This document shows, piece by piece, positions 7,176 to 16,294 of a stretch of DNA of 42,810 nucleotides; positions within the stretch are counted from its first letter, which is position 1, and each line of letters opens with the position of its first letter. A program made the position numbers and the translations under genes. The notes under the pieces are model-generated. The model was not told where the DNA came from. It did not search any database and saw only the letters and a list, made by a program, of their open reading frames with translations. The DNA comes from Allocoprococcus comes. GTDB taxonomy: Bacteria > Bacillota > Clostridia > Lachnospirales > Lachnospiraceae. The stretch lies in NCBI RefSeq assembly GCF_013300725.1, contig NZ_JAAIMM010000030.1, forward strand, positions 1 through 42,810, read 5' to 3'.

Positions 7176-10154
7176 ATGAATAATTATGAAAACCAGATTC
7201 CATGGAAAGACTGGAAGATCGTGCGCAGGTTAGGCGGAGGCGGTTTTGGAACCGTCTATGAGATTGAGCGGGATTTCTTTGGAGAAGAAGAACTTGCCGC
7301 AATGAAGGTTATCCGGATTCCGAAAGAGGAGTCTGATCTGGATGATGATTACAACAGTGGCATGACGGAAGAAGAGGTTCGGGAAAAATATACCTATATC
7401 CAGAACTATTTTTCAAAGGAATATCAGCTGATGCTGGAATTTAAGGGGCACAGCAATATTGTAAATTGTCACGATTTTTCGGTTGTACCAAATCCGGACG
7501 GGCCGGGATGTGCACTTTATATCCGGATGGAGCTTCTGAAACCACTGAAAGAAGTCCTGAAAACGGAAACATTTTCAGAGGCAAGAATCGTGCAGCTCGG
7601 AATCGATATCTGCCGTGCGTTGGAAATCTGTGAGCGGAGAGATGTTATCCACCGTGATATCAAGCCGGACAACATTATGATGTCGGATTTCGGGAATTTC
7701 AAGCTGGGGGATTTTGGAATCGCGCGGACGATGGAGAAGACCATGAGTGCGTCCATGGCTGGAACGGACTGGTATATGGCGCCGGAAGTGGCGAAGAAGA
7801 TGAAATACGGGAAAAGTGTGGATACCTATTCCCTTGGTCTGGTGCTTTACTGGCTGCTGAACGACGGACGCCTGCCATTTGTGCCGGAAAAGGACCGGAT
7901 TTCAGCAAAGGATATGCAGGCGGCATACAGACTTAGAATGCAGGGTAAAGAGATTCCGGAGCCGAAGAGAGGAAGCAGGCAGCTCAAAGCGGTTGTGTTA
8001 AAGGCACTTTCATTTGAACGGGAGAAGCGTTATCATTCCGGAAAAGAAATGCTAGAGGCACTTTTAGAAATCGAAAAGTTGACAAAGGCGGAAAATGCGC
8101 GGGCGCAGAAAGTGCAGACACAGAAAAGACAGACTCAGAATGTACAAGTTCAGAATGGACAGGATCAGAAGACGCAGGGGCAGGAGAGTCTGGCAGGAAG
8201 AGCGGCAGCGCAAGGACAGAAGACGCAGGGGCAGGAGAGCCTGGCAGGAAGAGCGGCAGCGCAAGGACAGAAGAAAGCACAGGCGCAGAACATTTCGCAA
8301 GAACAGGAAATGCAAAGAGGACCGCAGCCGGAGAATCAGATTACGGCAGAGGAAAATGCATGGAGAATTGCATATGCGGAGAATCTTCTGCGACAGTCGG
8401 AATGGTACAGACGTTCAGAATTTTCCATACCGCCTGACAGTGTTCTTGGCATTTACCTGGATACGGATATGATTCATGTGCGGATCTGGCTGGATGGAAA
8501 GAGCAGACCGGTTCTTTCCATGCCGGCATATTATATCCTGGATGATCTGGGAGAGGTTCTGGTTGGAAGTCGTGCACTTGTCCATGCGAAAATGAATCAG
8601 GCGAAAAATCTGCATTCGGTACTTGCGTTTATGCAGGAGGCGGACAGGCTTGTTGATTCGACATTGGAGCCTTGTGGAATACGATACTGCATTGATCTGA
8701 TGAAGGAACTGAGAAAAGAGCTTGAAAAAACTGCATTTGCACAGATAAAAGACTGTGTGGTGACAATTTCTGTACCGGAAATCGTGACGCAGAAGAATGT
8801 AAGAACTGCGATGGAAAAGGCAGGTTTTCAGGTGATGCGGTGCATGAGTATCGTGGAAGCATGTGCATTTTCAAAAGCGCAATTGATGAACTATGACCAG
8901 CAATTTCTGGTGCGGGTGATCGCAAATCATGAGAGGCAGAATCTGAAGATTGAATATTCGGACCATTCGGATAAAATCAAGATGCTTGAAGGGTTGGAAT
9001 ATACTTTGGGAGAGAAGTACCCAAAGATGACTGATAAGGCATGTTATGATCTGAGTGATGAGAAATCCAGGAGAGAGCTTGGGCAGGAATCGTCCGGGTA
9101 TGAAGAACTTTCTGTTGTGGCAGCGGACGGAGCAGCGGCGCAGGGAGCAACTTTCAGGGGAAAGGCATCAAAGCATATCACGTTACTTGCAATTTCGCCG
9201 TGGAAGCTTGGGATTGAAATTGAAACGATCAGAGGCGGACGGGAATGTTTTCCTCTGACTTGGTTTAGCGAGGAGCAGGAGCTGATTCCGATTAAAACGG
9301 ATGAGATAAATATTTCGCTGGATTCTGGAATCGAGGGAAAAAGACTGAATCTGTATCTGGAAAGTGCCGGTTCCAGAAGAAGAGTCCGGACCTGGAAAAT
9401 GGAAGAGGCATGTCCTGAACTTCCGAAAGACGTAAGCTGGCTGGTGGCATGGATTGATGTGGGACTGGAAGGCGGAGCAGTCACAATTGTATTGCAGGCA
9501 GGAGAGAAGACTGCAGAAATTAATCTGAATCGATATCATGAAGAGAAACTGAATCGTTTCTCTAATATGCCGACTTTTGTGCCGGAATCGATTGTGGAAA
9601 ATGTGCTTCGTGCCGGAAATGAATTTTGCCGGGGCGCAGAACATCTGGATGATGCAAAGACCGATTTGGCACTCGGAAAGGGAATCCGGATGATCGCCGG
9701 ACAGACGGAAGAAGTATTTGCGGACTGCCAGAGAGGAAATACGTCGATCCGGGTCAGTACATTGATCGAAAAGATGCTGACTGTGAAGGATAACATAGAG
9801 TATGGAATTGCCAGTGCAGAAAGAACGACGAAGCGCATGGAGTATATGAAAGAGAAGTTGCTTTTGATTGATTTTCGGAATGCACTGGAGCGGAGTTTGT
9901 ATCAGCTGAATGTTGTGCCGGTTGAAGCGAATGGGGCGGTATTTGATCCATATATTCATGAGGCGGTACATATAGAGGAGACTGATCTGGTAGAAGAAAA
10001 CCGGGTTGTCAGTGTAGTGCAGAAAGGGTATTTCTTTGGAGAAAAGCTGTACCGGCCGGCGAGAGTTGTGGTTTCAAAAGAGCCTGTCTTAAGAGAGGTC
10101 TGTGAGGACGAGGGATGGGATAGTTATGATGGGGAGACGATTGGCGGTAGGTGA
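7176..10154 (+). CDS. Ser/Thr protein kinase - degenerate Hsp70 - GrpE fusion protein
   Basis: A 992-residue protein behind an AGGAG site, with no signal peptide or membrane segment. Residues 14-300 are a Hanks-type kinase with every catalytic element visible: G-loop LGGGGFGTVYE (19-29), lysine K44 in AAMKVI, HRDIKPDN (159-166), DFG (179-181), APE (202-204). Residues 305-390 are a Q/K/A-rich linker with two identical 17-residue repeats. Residues 422-570 resemble the first half of an Hsp70 nucleotide-binding domain (VLGIYLDTDMIHVRIW, then VVTISVPEIVTQKNVRTA and the NEPTA-like SIVEACAFS). Most of lobe II is missing, and VVAADGAAAQGATFRGK (647-663) joins it to an Hsp70-like beta substrate domain (LLAISPWKLGIEIE, 670-785). 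Residues 860-971 match the GrpE helical bundle and beta domain (GAVFDPYIHEAV, VVSVVQKGYFF, LYRPARVVVSK). I infer a cytoplasmic kinase whose chaperone-like part senses or presents clients. The domain reading is by eye. Confidence 0.88.
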   Translation: MNNYENQIPWKDWKIVRRLGGGGFGTVYEIERDFFGEEELAAMKVIRIPKEESDLDDDYNSGMTEEEVREKYTYIQNYFSKEYQLMLEFKGHSNIVNCHDFSVVPNPDGPGCALYIRMELLKPLKEVLKTETFSEARIVQLGIDICRALEICERRDVIHRDIKPDNIMMSDFGNFKLGDFGIARTMEKTMSASMAGTDWYMAPEVAKKMKYGKSVDTYSLGLVLYWLLNDGRLPFVPEKDRISAKDMQAAYRLRMQGKEIPEPKRGSRQLKAVVLKALSFEREKRYHSGKEMLEALLEIEKLTKAENARAQKVQTQKRQTQNVQVQNGQDQKTQGQESLAGRAAAQGQKTQGQESLAGRAAAQGQKKAQAQNISQEQEMQRGPQPENQITAEENAWRIAYAENLLRQSEWYRRSEFSIPPDSVLGIYLDTDMIHVRIWLDGKSRPVLSMPAYYILDDLGEVLVGSRALVHAKMNQAKNLHSVLAFMQEADRLVDSTLEPCGIRYCIDLMKELRKELEKTAFAQIKDCVVTISVPEIVTQKNVRTAMEKAGFQVMRCMSIVEACAFSKAQLMNYDQQFLVRVIANHERQNLKIEYSDHSDKIKMLEGLEYTLGEKYPKMTDKACYDLSDEKSRRELGQESSGYEELSVVAADGAAAQGATFRGKASKHITLLAISPWKLGIEIETIRGGRECFPLTWFSEEQELIPIKTDEINISLDSGIEGKRLNLYLESAGSRRRVRTWKMEEACPELPKDVSWLVAWIDVGLEGGAVTIVLQAGEKTAEINLNRYHEEKLNRFSNMPTFVPESIVENVLRAGNEFCRGAEHLDDAKTDLALGKGIRMIAGQTEEVFADCQRGNTSIRVSTLIEKMLTVKDNIEYGIASAERTTKRMEYMKEKLLLIDFRNALERSLYQLNVVPVEANGAVFDPYIHEAVHIEETDLVEENRVVSVVQKGYFFGEKLYRPARVVVSKEPVLREVCEDEGWDSYDGETIGGR
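8166..8267 (+). repeat. 51-bp tandem duplication in the kinase-Hsp70 linker
   Basis: Bases 8166-8216 and 8217-8267 are identical apart from one T/C difference (8190 versus 8241), and a third copy begins with CAGAAG at 8268. Each unit encodes QKTQGQESLAGRAAAQG in frame. Copy number could change by slippage without breaking the frame, altering linker length. Confidence 0.95.
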
Positions 10155-10162
10155 TAAAAAAT

Positions 10163-10311
10163 AAAAGAGTTTCGGACTGATGTATAAGTAATGCAATCAG
10201 CAGAAAAATCGGCAGAAAGATTGTTAGAATCGGCAGAAAAGTTAGCTGAGCATTATAAACAAATTTTATCTTTCATAGATGAATAGTTGAAGTACATTGC
10301 GGAACTCTTTT
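10163..10311 (+). other. Post-kinase intergenic segment with distant inverted arms and a 31-codon ORF
   Basis: AAAAGAGTT (10163-10171) is complementary to AACTCTTTT (10303-10311), which is followed by TTAC. The arms are about 130 bases apart and could close a long-range terminator. Between them a 12-base unit (AATCGGCAGAAA) occurs twice, inside an ORF from ATG 10191 to TAG 10286 that would encode a 31-residue charged helix rich in SAEK/SAER repeats. No ribosome site precedes it, so I do not call it a gene. From 10312 to 10522 I see nothing definite. Confidence 0.35.
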
Positions 10312-10522
10312 TTACATAAAGAAATAGTATATATGTTAAATTTCGATATTTTTCGAGATTGTAGATTCAGTGGAATTGTGCTACCGTATTCTCACGCAAC
10401 AAAAATCTATTTGTTTGCAACCAAGTATCTATTTTAGCCAAATCTCATTTTCGGAGCCAGTTTCAGGCATGAACCCGATGATGAAGCAGAAACGGAAGAT
10501 AAGTCGGAAAGAGATTTTCTCT

Positions 10523-10550
10523 TTTACATGATCGGATGGTATGATAATAT
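10523..10550 (+). promoter_or_regulatory. Promoter of the Rpn-like gene
   Basis: TTTACA (10523-10528), a 16-base spacer and TAATAT (10545-10550) lie about 55 bases before the ATG at 10604, leaving a short leader with an AAAGGAG ribosome site. Confidence 0.55.
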
Positions 10551-10603
10551 AATCATAGGTAATCTCTTTTCGGAATATTTTCAAAGTACGAAAGGAGAAT
10601 TAT

Positions 10604-11419
10604 ATGGGAAGAAAACAATTAGCAGAACTGAATCTATTAGACCGATTTCTATTTAATGAGGCAATGGAAGATCCGGAGAATATGAAGGCGGTGCTGGATA
10701 TTATTTTTGAGCAGGATATATCTTTAAAATCGGCACCTCAATCGGAAAAAGAGGTACGGACGCTTCCGGATAACCGCCAGATTAGGCTGGATGTGTATGC
10801 ATGGGATGAAGAGAAAAATGTATATGACACAGAGGCACAGAAAGAGGACACGAAAAATCTTTCGAAACGCAGCCGTTTTTATCAGGCATTGTTGGACTGT
10901 AATCTGATGGAGCCGGGAAGCATTGATTTTAATGCGTTAAATAATGTGTTTATTATTACAATTGCACCGTTTGATATATTCGGGAAGGGATTGTATAAGT
11001 ATACGTTTCGGATGAAATGCGAGGAAGATGAAAGTATCAGATTAGAAGATGGAGCGACGCGTATATTTTTAAATTGTCATGGAACACATCCGGAAAGTGT
11101 AAATCCAGAACTGATTGAATTGCTCAAATATATGGAGCATTCGACAAATGAAACTGCCAGAAGGTGTCACAGTGAGAAGATTCAGTTACTTCATCAAAAG
11201 GTCTGTCAGATCAGGTCAAGTGAAAGAGTGGAGGCAAAATTCATGAAGGCATGGGAAGAAAAGGAAATGGAGCGGCAGAAGGGGATAAAGCTTGGAGAAG
11301 AAAAATTGTCGAAATTGATTGTCAAGCTGACAGAAGCCGGGCGAGAGTCGGATGTGATTAAAGCAGCATCTGATGAGAAGTATAGAGAGCAGTTGTTTGA
11401 GGAGTTTGAAATTGAGTAA
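10604..11419 (+). CDS. Rpn/PD-(D/E)XK nuclease family transposase-like protein
   Basis: A 271-residue protein of the PDDEXK_2 (Rpn/YhgA-like) type that is very common in Lachnospiraceae. The N-terminal signature LNLLDRFLFNEAMEDPE leads to the nuclease core, where the metal-binding aspartate is in IRLDVYAWDEE (about residue 66) and the ExQ pair is in YDTEAQKED (about 78-84). Sequence conserved in the family follows (RSRFYQALLDCNLMEPG and VFIITIAPFDIFGKG). The C-terminal helical tail is charged. Relatives in E. coli (RpnA) stimulate RecA-independent recombination, but most clostridial copies are uncharacterised. AAAGGAG precedes the ATG. It is followed after 38 bases by another nuclease-containing gene. 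Confidence 0.88.
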   Translation: MGRKQLAELNLLDRFLFNEAMEDPENMKAVLDIIFEQDISLKSAPQSEKEVRTLPDNRQIRLDVYAWDEEKNVYDTEAQKEDTKNLSKRSRFYQALLDCNLMEPGSIDFNALNNVFIITIAPFDIFGKGLYKYTFRMKCEEDESIRLEDGATRIFLNCHGTHPESVNPELIELLKYMEHSTNETARRCHSEKIQLLHQKVCQIRSSERVEAKFMKAWEEKEMERQKGIKLGEEKLSKLIVKLTEAGRESDVIKAASDEKYREQLFEEFEIE

Positions 11420-11457
11420 CCAGTAAAAATATGGAGAAAGCGAAAGGAGGATTCCTC

Positions 11458-13041
11458 ATGCCGAAGCGATTTTGTGTTACAGGAACCTGTATTCCGGAAA
11501 AAAATTATATGGTAGATATCAGCGAAAGGCTTGAACGGATCGTAAAAGATTATATTGAGCAGGGAAACTATTTTACGATGAATCGTGCACGGCAGTACGG
11601 GAAGACGACAACGCTTTATTTACTGGAGCGCTGTTTGCAGAAAGACTATCTGGTGTTAAGTCTTAGCTTTGAGGCGGCGGATGAATATTTTCAGTCTCTT
11701 GAAAGTCTGGCAGAAGGACTGGTAATGGATATTGGAGAATGTCTGAGAGCACAGAATGTATCGGAAGAAATCATTGCAATGTGGAACAGTCCATTGTCAG
11801 AAAAGTTTCCGATGCGCTCATTTGGAGCGAAGATTACGGCTTTATGTAGCGCATGTCAGAAGAAAGTGATTCTGATGATTGATGAGGTGGATAAGAGCTC
11901 AGATAATCAGATTTTCCTGTCTTTCTTAGGACTTTTAAGAGAAAAATATTTAAAATGGCAGCAGGGAAAAGATCAGACATTCCAGTCGGTTATTCTTGCC
12001 GGAGTTTATGATATTAAGACGCTGAAATTAAAATTACATCCACAGGAAGAGTCAAAATATAACAGCCCATGGAATATAGCGGTTGATTTTCTGGTAGATA
12101 TGAGTTTCAGTGCAGAGCAGATAGCAGCGATGTTGGATGAATACGAAGAAGATTATCATACAGGGATGAATGTAAATGATGTTGCAGAATTGCTGTACGA
12201 TTATACATCTGGATATCCATATCTTGTTTCAAGAATCTGTCAGCTGGTAGATGAAAGAGTGGCAGGAACAGAAGAATATCCGACCGGAGCAGAAGCATGG
12301 ACAAAAGAAGGAGTTCTGTCAGCTGTTAAATTGCTTTTGAAAGAACCAAATACTTTATTCGATGATATGACAAAGAAACTTTTGGATTACCCGCAGTTAA
12401 AGGAGATGCTTCAAAATATTCTTTTCAGTGGGATTGATTTTCCATTTAAAAGAGAAACGCCGATGGTTGATCTGGGGGTGACATTTGGATTTCTGAAGGA
12501 TAAGAATGGGATTGTTGCAGTAGCAAACCGGATTTTTGAGACACAGTTTTATGATATGTTTTTGGCAGAAATGGCTGTGAATAATAAGCTGTATATGGAG
12601 ACAGCATCAAATCGTAATCAGTTTATTGTGTCGGGAATGCTTCAGATGGATCTGGTGATGAAGAAATTTTATGAATATTATGAAGAGATATATTCAGATA
12701 ATGATCAGAAATTTATAGAGGAAAATGGAAGAAAATTATTTCTTTTATATTTAAAACCGATCATCAATGGAACCGGAAATTATTATATTGAAGCAAGAAC
12801 GAGAGACAGCAGACGTACAGATATTATCATTGACTATAAAGGAAAGCAGTTTATTATTGAGCTTAAAATTTGGCGTGGAAACGAATACCATATGCGAGGG
12901 GAAGAGCAGCTGTTTGAATATCTGGAATACTATAAGCAGGACAGAGGATATTTGTTAAGCTTCAATTTTAATAAAAATAAGAAGAGCGGAATCCAGGACT
13001 TGGAGTATCATGGGAAAAGGATTTTGGAAGTAATTGTGTAA
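11458..13041 (+). CDS. AAA-ATPase-like protein with C-terminal PD-(D/E)XK nuclease domain
   Basis: ATG 11458 (MPKRFCVTGTCIPEKNYMVD) is preferred over 11431 because it follows AAAGGAGG at correct distance. Product 527 residues. The N-terminus matches the AAA-ATPase_like family, with the P-loop replaced by the family form NRARQYGKTTTLYLL (about 46-60) and Walker B VILMIDEVDKS (about 138-148). The C-terminal 60-70 residues form a PD-(D/E)XK domain, with TDIIIDYKGKQFIIELKIW supplying the D and ExK residues. These proteins are abundant and often multicopy in gut Clostridia and Bacteroidia. Their role is unknown, with DNA cleavage or defence suspected. It may be cotranscribed with the Rpn-like gene. 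Confidence 0.88.
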   Translation: MPKRFCVTGTCIPEKNYMVDISERLERIVKDYIEQGNYFTMNRARQYGKTTTLYLLERCLQKDYLVLSLSFEAADEYFQSLESLAEGLVMDIGECLRAQNVSEEIIAMWNSPLSEKFPMRSFGAKITALCSACQKKVILMIDEVDKSSDNQIFLSFLGLLREKYLKWQQGKDQTFQSVILAGVYDIKTLKLKLHPQEESKYNSPWNIAVDFLVDMSFSAEQIAAMLDEYEEDYHTGMNVNDVAELLYDYTSGYPYLVSRICQLVDERVAGTEEYPTGAEAWTKEGVLSAVKLLLKEPNTLFDDMTKKLLDYPQLKEMLQNILFSGIDFPFKRETPMVDLGVTFGFLKDKNGIVAVANRIFETQFYDMFLAEMAVNNKLYMETASNRNQFIVSGMLQMDLVMKKFYEYYEEIYSDNDQKFIEENGRKLFLLYLKPIINGTGNYYIEARTRDSRRTDIIIDYKGKQFIIELKIWRGNEYHMRGEEQLFEYLEYYKQDRGYLLSFNFNKNKKSGIQDLEYHGKRILEVIV

Positions 13042-13096
13042 GATATAAGGATAATAAGAGGAACAGCTTGCTGGCATCGGCAAGACGTATTATAGA

Positions 13097-13123
13097 AAAA
13101 GCCTTGCTTTATGCAAGGCTTTT
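13097..13123. terminator. Bidirectional terminator
   Basis: AAAAGCCTTGC (13097-13107), loop TTTAT, GCAAGGCTTTT (13113-13123). The symmetrical A/T ends let it stop transcription from both the AAA-ATPase gene and the convergent yeiH-type gene. Confidence 0.88.
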
Positions 13124-13145
13124 GAAGTATGAGAAAGATTTTCAT

Positions 13146-14174
13146 TTACCAGATTCCCAGCACATGCTGCAAGGAAAGACTGGCGATCGTAATGCCGATC
13201 CAACAGCAGAAACCAAGAGCGAGTGGTTTGCCGCCGGTTTTGATCAGCTTGATGATATTTGTATTCAGACCGACTGCACTCATGGCGAGGACGATGAAGA
13301 ACTTGCTGAGTGTCTTCAGCGGAGTAAATACATCTGCGGATACGCCGGCTGAAGTTGCGATCGTTGTGATCACGGAAGCGAGAACAAAGTAGAGGATGAA
13401 CATTGGGAAAATCTTCTTAAATTCCACTTTCTTGCCTTCGGCTTTGGAGCTGCGTGTCCGGATAAATGCGAGAACCAGTGTGATCGGGATGATCGCGAGC
13501 GTTCTGGTAAGTTTGACCGTAACTGCCTTATCCAGTGTGGCAGAACCGAGCGCGTAGAGCGAATCCCAGGTGGAAGCCGCTGCGGTTACGGAAGAGGTAT
13601 CGTTGATCGCAGTTCCGGCAAAGATCCCGAAGGCTTCTCCGCTTTTGGTTGAGAATCCAAGCAGTGCACCAAGTGACGGGAAGAACAGTGCGGCGAGCAT
13701 GTTGAAAAAGAAGATAACAGAGATTGCCTGTGCAACTTCTTCATCATCCGCATCAATGACCGGTGCTGTTGCGGCAATTGCAGAGCCTCCGCAGATGGAA
13801 GATCCGACACCGACCAGTGTGGAAATATTTCCCGGTACATGCATAACTTTATGTAACAGATATGCAATGATCAGGGATGTTGAAATCGTCGTTATGATAA
13901 TTGGCAGTGACTGTTTTCCGGTTTCCAGAATCACGGAGAGATTCAGTCCGAAACCGAGAAGGATTACTGCGTACTGAAGAACCTTCTTTGACACAAAAGT
14001 AATACCGTCCTGAAACATGGATTTGTCTTTTAATAATAAAGTGATGATCATTCCGGCAAGGATACCGAATACCGGTCCGCCGATGATCGGAAATGTCTGT
14101 CCGAGAAACCAGCATGGAACGGCGATGACCAGACAAAGTAAGATGCCTTTCCAGCTTTTTGTTACAAAATTCAT
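13146..14174 (-). CDS. YeiH/UPF0324 family putative sulfate exporter
   Basis: The start is ATG 14174 ([18 protein letters not shown]) behind AAAGGGG; the longer upstream frame lacks a ribosome site. Product 342 residues with about ten hydrophobic helices. Family signatures are [33 protein letters not shown] and [18 protein letters not shown]0324/YeiH proteins are integral inner-membrane proteins annotated as putative sulfate (or small anion) exporters; direct transport evidence is thin. It stands alone, convergent with the upstream genes and divergent from the ABC exporter. Confidence 0.9.
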   Translation of the reverse strand: MNFVTKSWKGILLCLVIAVPCWFLGQTFPIIGGPVFGILAGMIITLLLKDKSMFQDGITFVSKKVLQYAVILLGFGLNLSVILETGKQSLPIIITTISTSLIIAYLLHKVMHVPGNISTLVGVGSSICGGSAIAATAPVIDADDEEVAQAISVIFFFNMLAALFFPSLGALLGFSTKSGEAFGIFAGTAINDTSSVTAAASTWDSLYALGSATLDKAVTVKLTRTLAIIPITLVLAFIRTRSSKAEGKKVEFKKIFPMFILYFVLASVITTIATSAGVSADVFTPLKTLSKFFIVLAMSAVGLNTNIIKLIKTGGKPLALGFCCWIGITIASLSLQHVLGIW

Positions 14175-14362
14175 AGAAATACCCCTTTCAAGTAAAATAA
14201 ATAAGTTACTCTCATAACAATCCGTCCTATCATAGCATAAAAACAGCAGAATAAAAAGATGAAGGAAAGGAAATTCCAAAAGTAATTTGAGAATAAGGTG
14301 GAAATAACGAAAGATTCCAGATATAATAACAATATATGATTTTGGGGACAAGGAGGTAAAGT

Positions 14363-14404
14363 GTGATAAAACGGGGAATCCGGACATTGCACAAAAGAAA
14401 GTGA
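14363..14404 (+). CDS. 13-codon upstream ORF coupled to the ABC exporter
   Basis: A perfect AAGGAGG (14350-14356) precedes GTG 14363, which opens a 13-codon frame ([13 protein letters not shown]) ending at TGA 14402-14404. That stop overlaps the ABC exporter ATG as TGATG. The exporter itself has no good ribosome site of its own, so translation may depend on coupling from this short basic peptide. It could also be a chance ORF that merely supplies the ribosome site. Confidence 0.45.
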   Translation: MIKRGIRTLHKRK

Positions 14405-16128
14405 TGCATACACTGAAAAAATTTGTAAAATATTATGCGCCGTACAGGACAGTATTCTTTCTGGATCTGATCTGTGCGGCGATCATCAGTCTGGTGGATC
14501 TTGCATTTCCACAGATTTTACGATCACTGACAAAGACTTTATTTATAGAGGATCCGTCACAGATTCTTGGAGCACTTTTGCCGATCGGACTGGCTTTGCT
14601 TGTGATGTATATCATACAGACGTTTTGTAAATATTATGTCAGTTATCAGGGCCATATGATGGGGGCACATATGGAACGGGATATGCGCCAGAAGTTATTT
14701 GATCATTATGAGAGACTTTCTTTTTCTTATTATGACCAGAATAATTCAGGACAGATGATGAGTAAGCTGGTATCGGATCTGTTTGACATTTCCGAGTTTG
14801 CACACCATGGACCGGAGAATTTATTTATATCTGTGATCAAAATTGTCGGATCGTTCATATTTTTGTTTCTTATCAACTGGAGGCTGGCGGTTCCGCTGCT
14901 TGTGATGGTTGTATTTATGCTGATCTTTTCTTATAAGCAGAACCGTCAGATGCAGGAGACTTTTATGGACAACCGGAGAAAGATCGGGGATGTCAATTCC
15001 AGTCTGCAGGATACGCTTGCGGGAATCCGTGTGGTGCAGTCTTTTGCAAATGAAAAGATTGAACGGGAGAAATTCAAGAAAAGCAATGAAGGATTTCTGG
15101 TATCCAAAGATGCAAACTATCATTGTATGGGAAGCTTTATGAGCGGCAATCTTTTCTTCCAGGGAATGATGTATCTGATCACATTAGTGTTCGGTGGATG
15201 GCTGATCGCACATGGGAAAATGGAAGCTGCAGATCTTGCCATGTATGCGCTTTACATCGGAATTTTTATCAGCCCGATCCAGATTCTTGTGGAGCTTACC
15301 GAGATGATGCAGAAAGGTCTTTCCGGTTTCCGGCGCTTTCTGGATGTTGTGGAGACGGAGCCGGAGATTGTAAATGCACCGGATGCGAAGCCGCTTGAAA
15401 ATGTAAAGGGTGAAGTGGAATATAAAGATGTTTCTTTCCATTACAGCGACGATGATACGCCGGTACTGGATCGGGTATCCTTTAAGATCCCGGCTGGCAG
15501 ATCCATTGCCCTTGTGGGACCGTCTGGAAGTGGAAAGACGACGATCTGTTCCCTGCTTCCGAGATTTTATGATGTGACCGGAGGTGTGATCACGATCGAC
15601 GGGCAGGATGTAAGAAAGCTGACACTGGAAAGTCTGAGAAGCCAGATCGGGCTGGTACAGCAGGATGTCTATCTGTTCTGTGGATCGATCAGGGAAAATA
15701 TTGCTTATGGAAAACCGGGGGCATCGATGGAAGAAATTATCGATGCGGCGAAGAAGGCAAATATCCATGAATTTATCATGTCCCTGCCGGATGGATATGA
15801 CAGCTTTGTAGGAGAACGAGGAACCCGTCTGTCGGGTGGACAGAAGCAGAGGATTTCGATTGCAAGAGTATTTCTTAAGAACCCACCGATCCTCATTCTG
15901 GACGAGGCGACCAGTGCGCTTGACAATGAGAGTGAGCGCTGGATCCAGCAGAGCCTGGAAGAGCTTGCGAAGAACCGGACCACGATCACGATCGCTCACC
16001 GGCTTTCTACGATCCGCAATGCAGATGAGATTCTTGTGGTTGCAAATAATGGAATCGCTGAACGGGGAAATCATGATGAATTGCTTGAGCAGGGTGGAAT
16101 TTATGCACATTATTATGAGATGTCATGA
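14404..16128 (+). CDS. ABC exporter, fused permease-ATPase (MsbA/multidrug type)
   Basis: A 574-residue half-transporter. Six membrane helices lie in residues 15-300 and the ATPase domain in about 335-574, with Walker [11 protein letters not shown]-loop [12 protein letters not shown], signature LSGGQKQR, Walker [13 protein letters not shown] and switch IAHRLSTI. It should homodimerise and export lipids, drugs or peptides. Start chosen at ATG 14404, overlapping the stop of a 13-codon ORF; a GTG directly before (14401) is possible. The gene is monocistronic between its own leader and a strong terminator. Confidence 0.93.
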   Translation: MHTLKKFVKYYAPYRTVFFLDLICAAIISLVDLAFPQILRSLTKTLFIEDPSQILGALLPIGLALLVMYIIQTFCKYYVSYQGHMMGAHMERDMRQKLFDHYERLSFSYYDQNNSGQMMSKLVSDLFDISEFAHHGPENLFISVIKIVGSFIFLFLINWRLAVPLLVMVVFMLIFSYKQNRQMQETFMDNRRKIGDVNSSLQDTLAGIRVVQSFANEKIEREKFKKSNEGFLVSKDANYHCMGSFMSGNLFFQGMMYLITLVFGGWLIAHGKMEAADLAMYALYIGIFISPIQILVELTEMMQKGLSGFRRFLDVVETEPEIVNAPDAKPLENVKGEVEYKDVSFHYSDDDTPVLDRVSFKIPAGRSIALVGPSGSGKTTICSLLPRFYDVTGGVITIDGQDVRKLTLESLRSQIGLVQQDVYLFCGSIRENIAYGKPGASMEEIIDAAKKANIHEFIMSLPDGYDSFVGERGTRLSGGQKQRISIARVFLKNPPILILDEATSALDNESERWIQQSLEELAKNRTTITIAHRLSTIRNADEILVVANNGIAERGNHDELLEQGGIYAHYYEMS

Positions 16129-16160
16129 TAGTAAGTGAGAAAATCAAAATAAGTAAACAA

Positions 16161-16212
16161 AAAAGCTTCTTTTCAGAAAAACAGGAGGGCCGTTTCTGAA
16201 AAAGAAGCTTTT
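16161..16212 (+). terminator. Terminator of the ABC exporter
   Basis: AAAAGCTTCTTTTCAGAAA (16161-16179) pairs almost throughout with 16193-16212 (TTTCTGAAAAAGAAGCTTTT) around a GC-rich loop; the right arm ends in TTTTC. Confidence 0.85.
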
Positions 16213-16216
16213 CATT

Positions 16217-16240
16217 TATAAAAAGCCAAAGCTTTTTATA
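16217..16240 (-). terminator. Terminator downstream of sdaAA
   Basis: TATAAAAAGC (16217-16226), loop CAAA, GCTTTTTATA (16231-16240) form a perfect 10-bp stem that follows the end of sdaAA on the minus strand. It may serve either strand. Confidence 0.65.
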
Positions 16241-16294
16241 TCGTAAAATTGCAAGCAGTGTGTGTTGGTCTATATTTGCAAAACATTACACAGC

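Noticed and set aside
8064-8472. Overlapping frames rich in arginine or leucine repeats on both strands across the kinase linker
   Set aside because: They are by-products of the 51-bp repeat and the Q/K-rich linker; no ribosome sites, and the kinase frame explains the sequence.
9183-9971. A 262-codon minus-strand frame inside the fusion kinase gene
   Set aside because: Its composition is typical of a shadow frame and the plus strand carries recognised Hsp70/GrpE sequence.
10191-10286. 31-codon ORF with SAEK/SAER repeats
   Set aside because: No ribosome site; the coding look derives from a short direct repeat. Kept only as a note in the intergenic entry.
10441-10620. A plus-strand frame rich in acidic residues just before the Rpn-like gene (HEPDDEAETEDKSERDF)
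   Set aside because: It looks protein-like but has no start or ribosome site, overlaps a good promoter and the next gene, and matches nothing I recognise.
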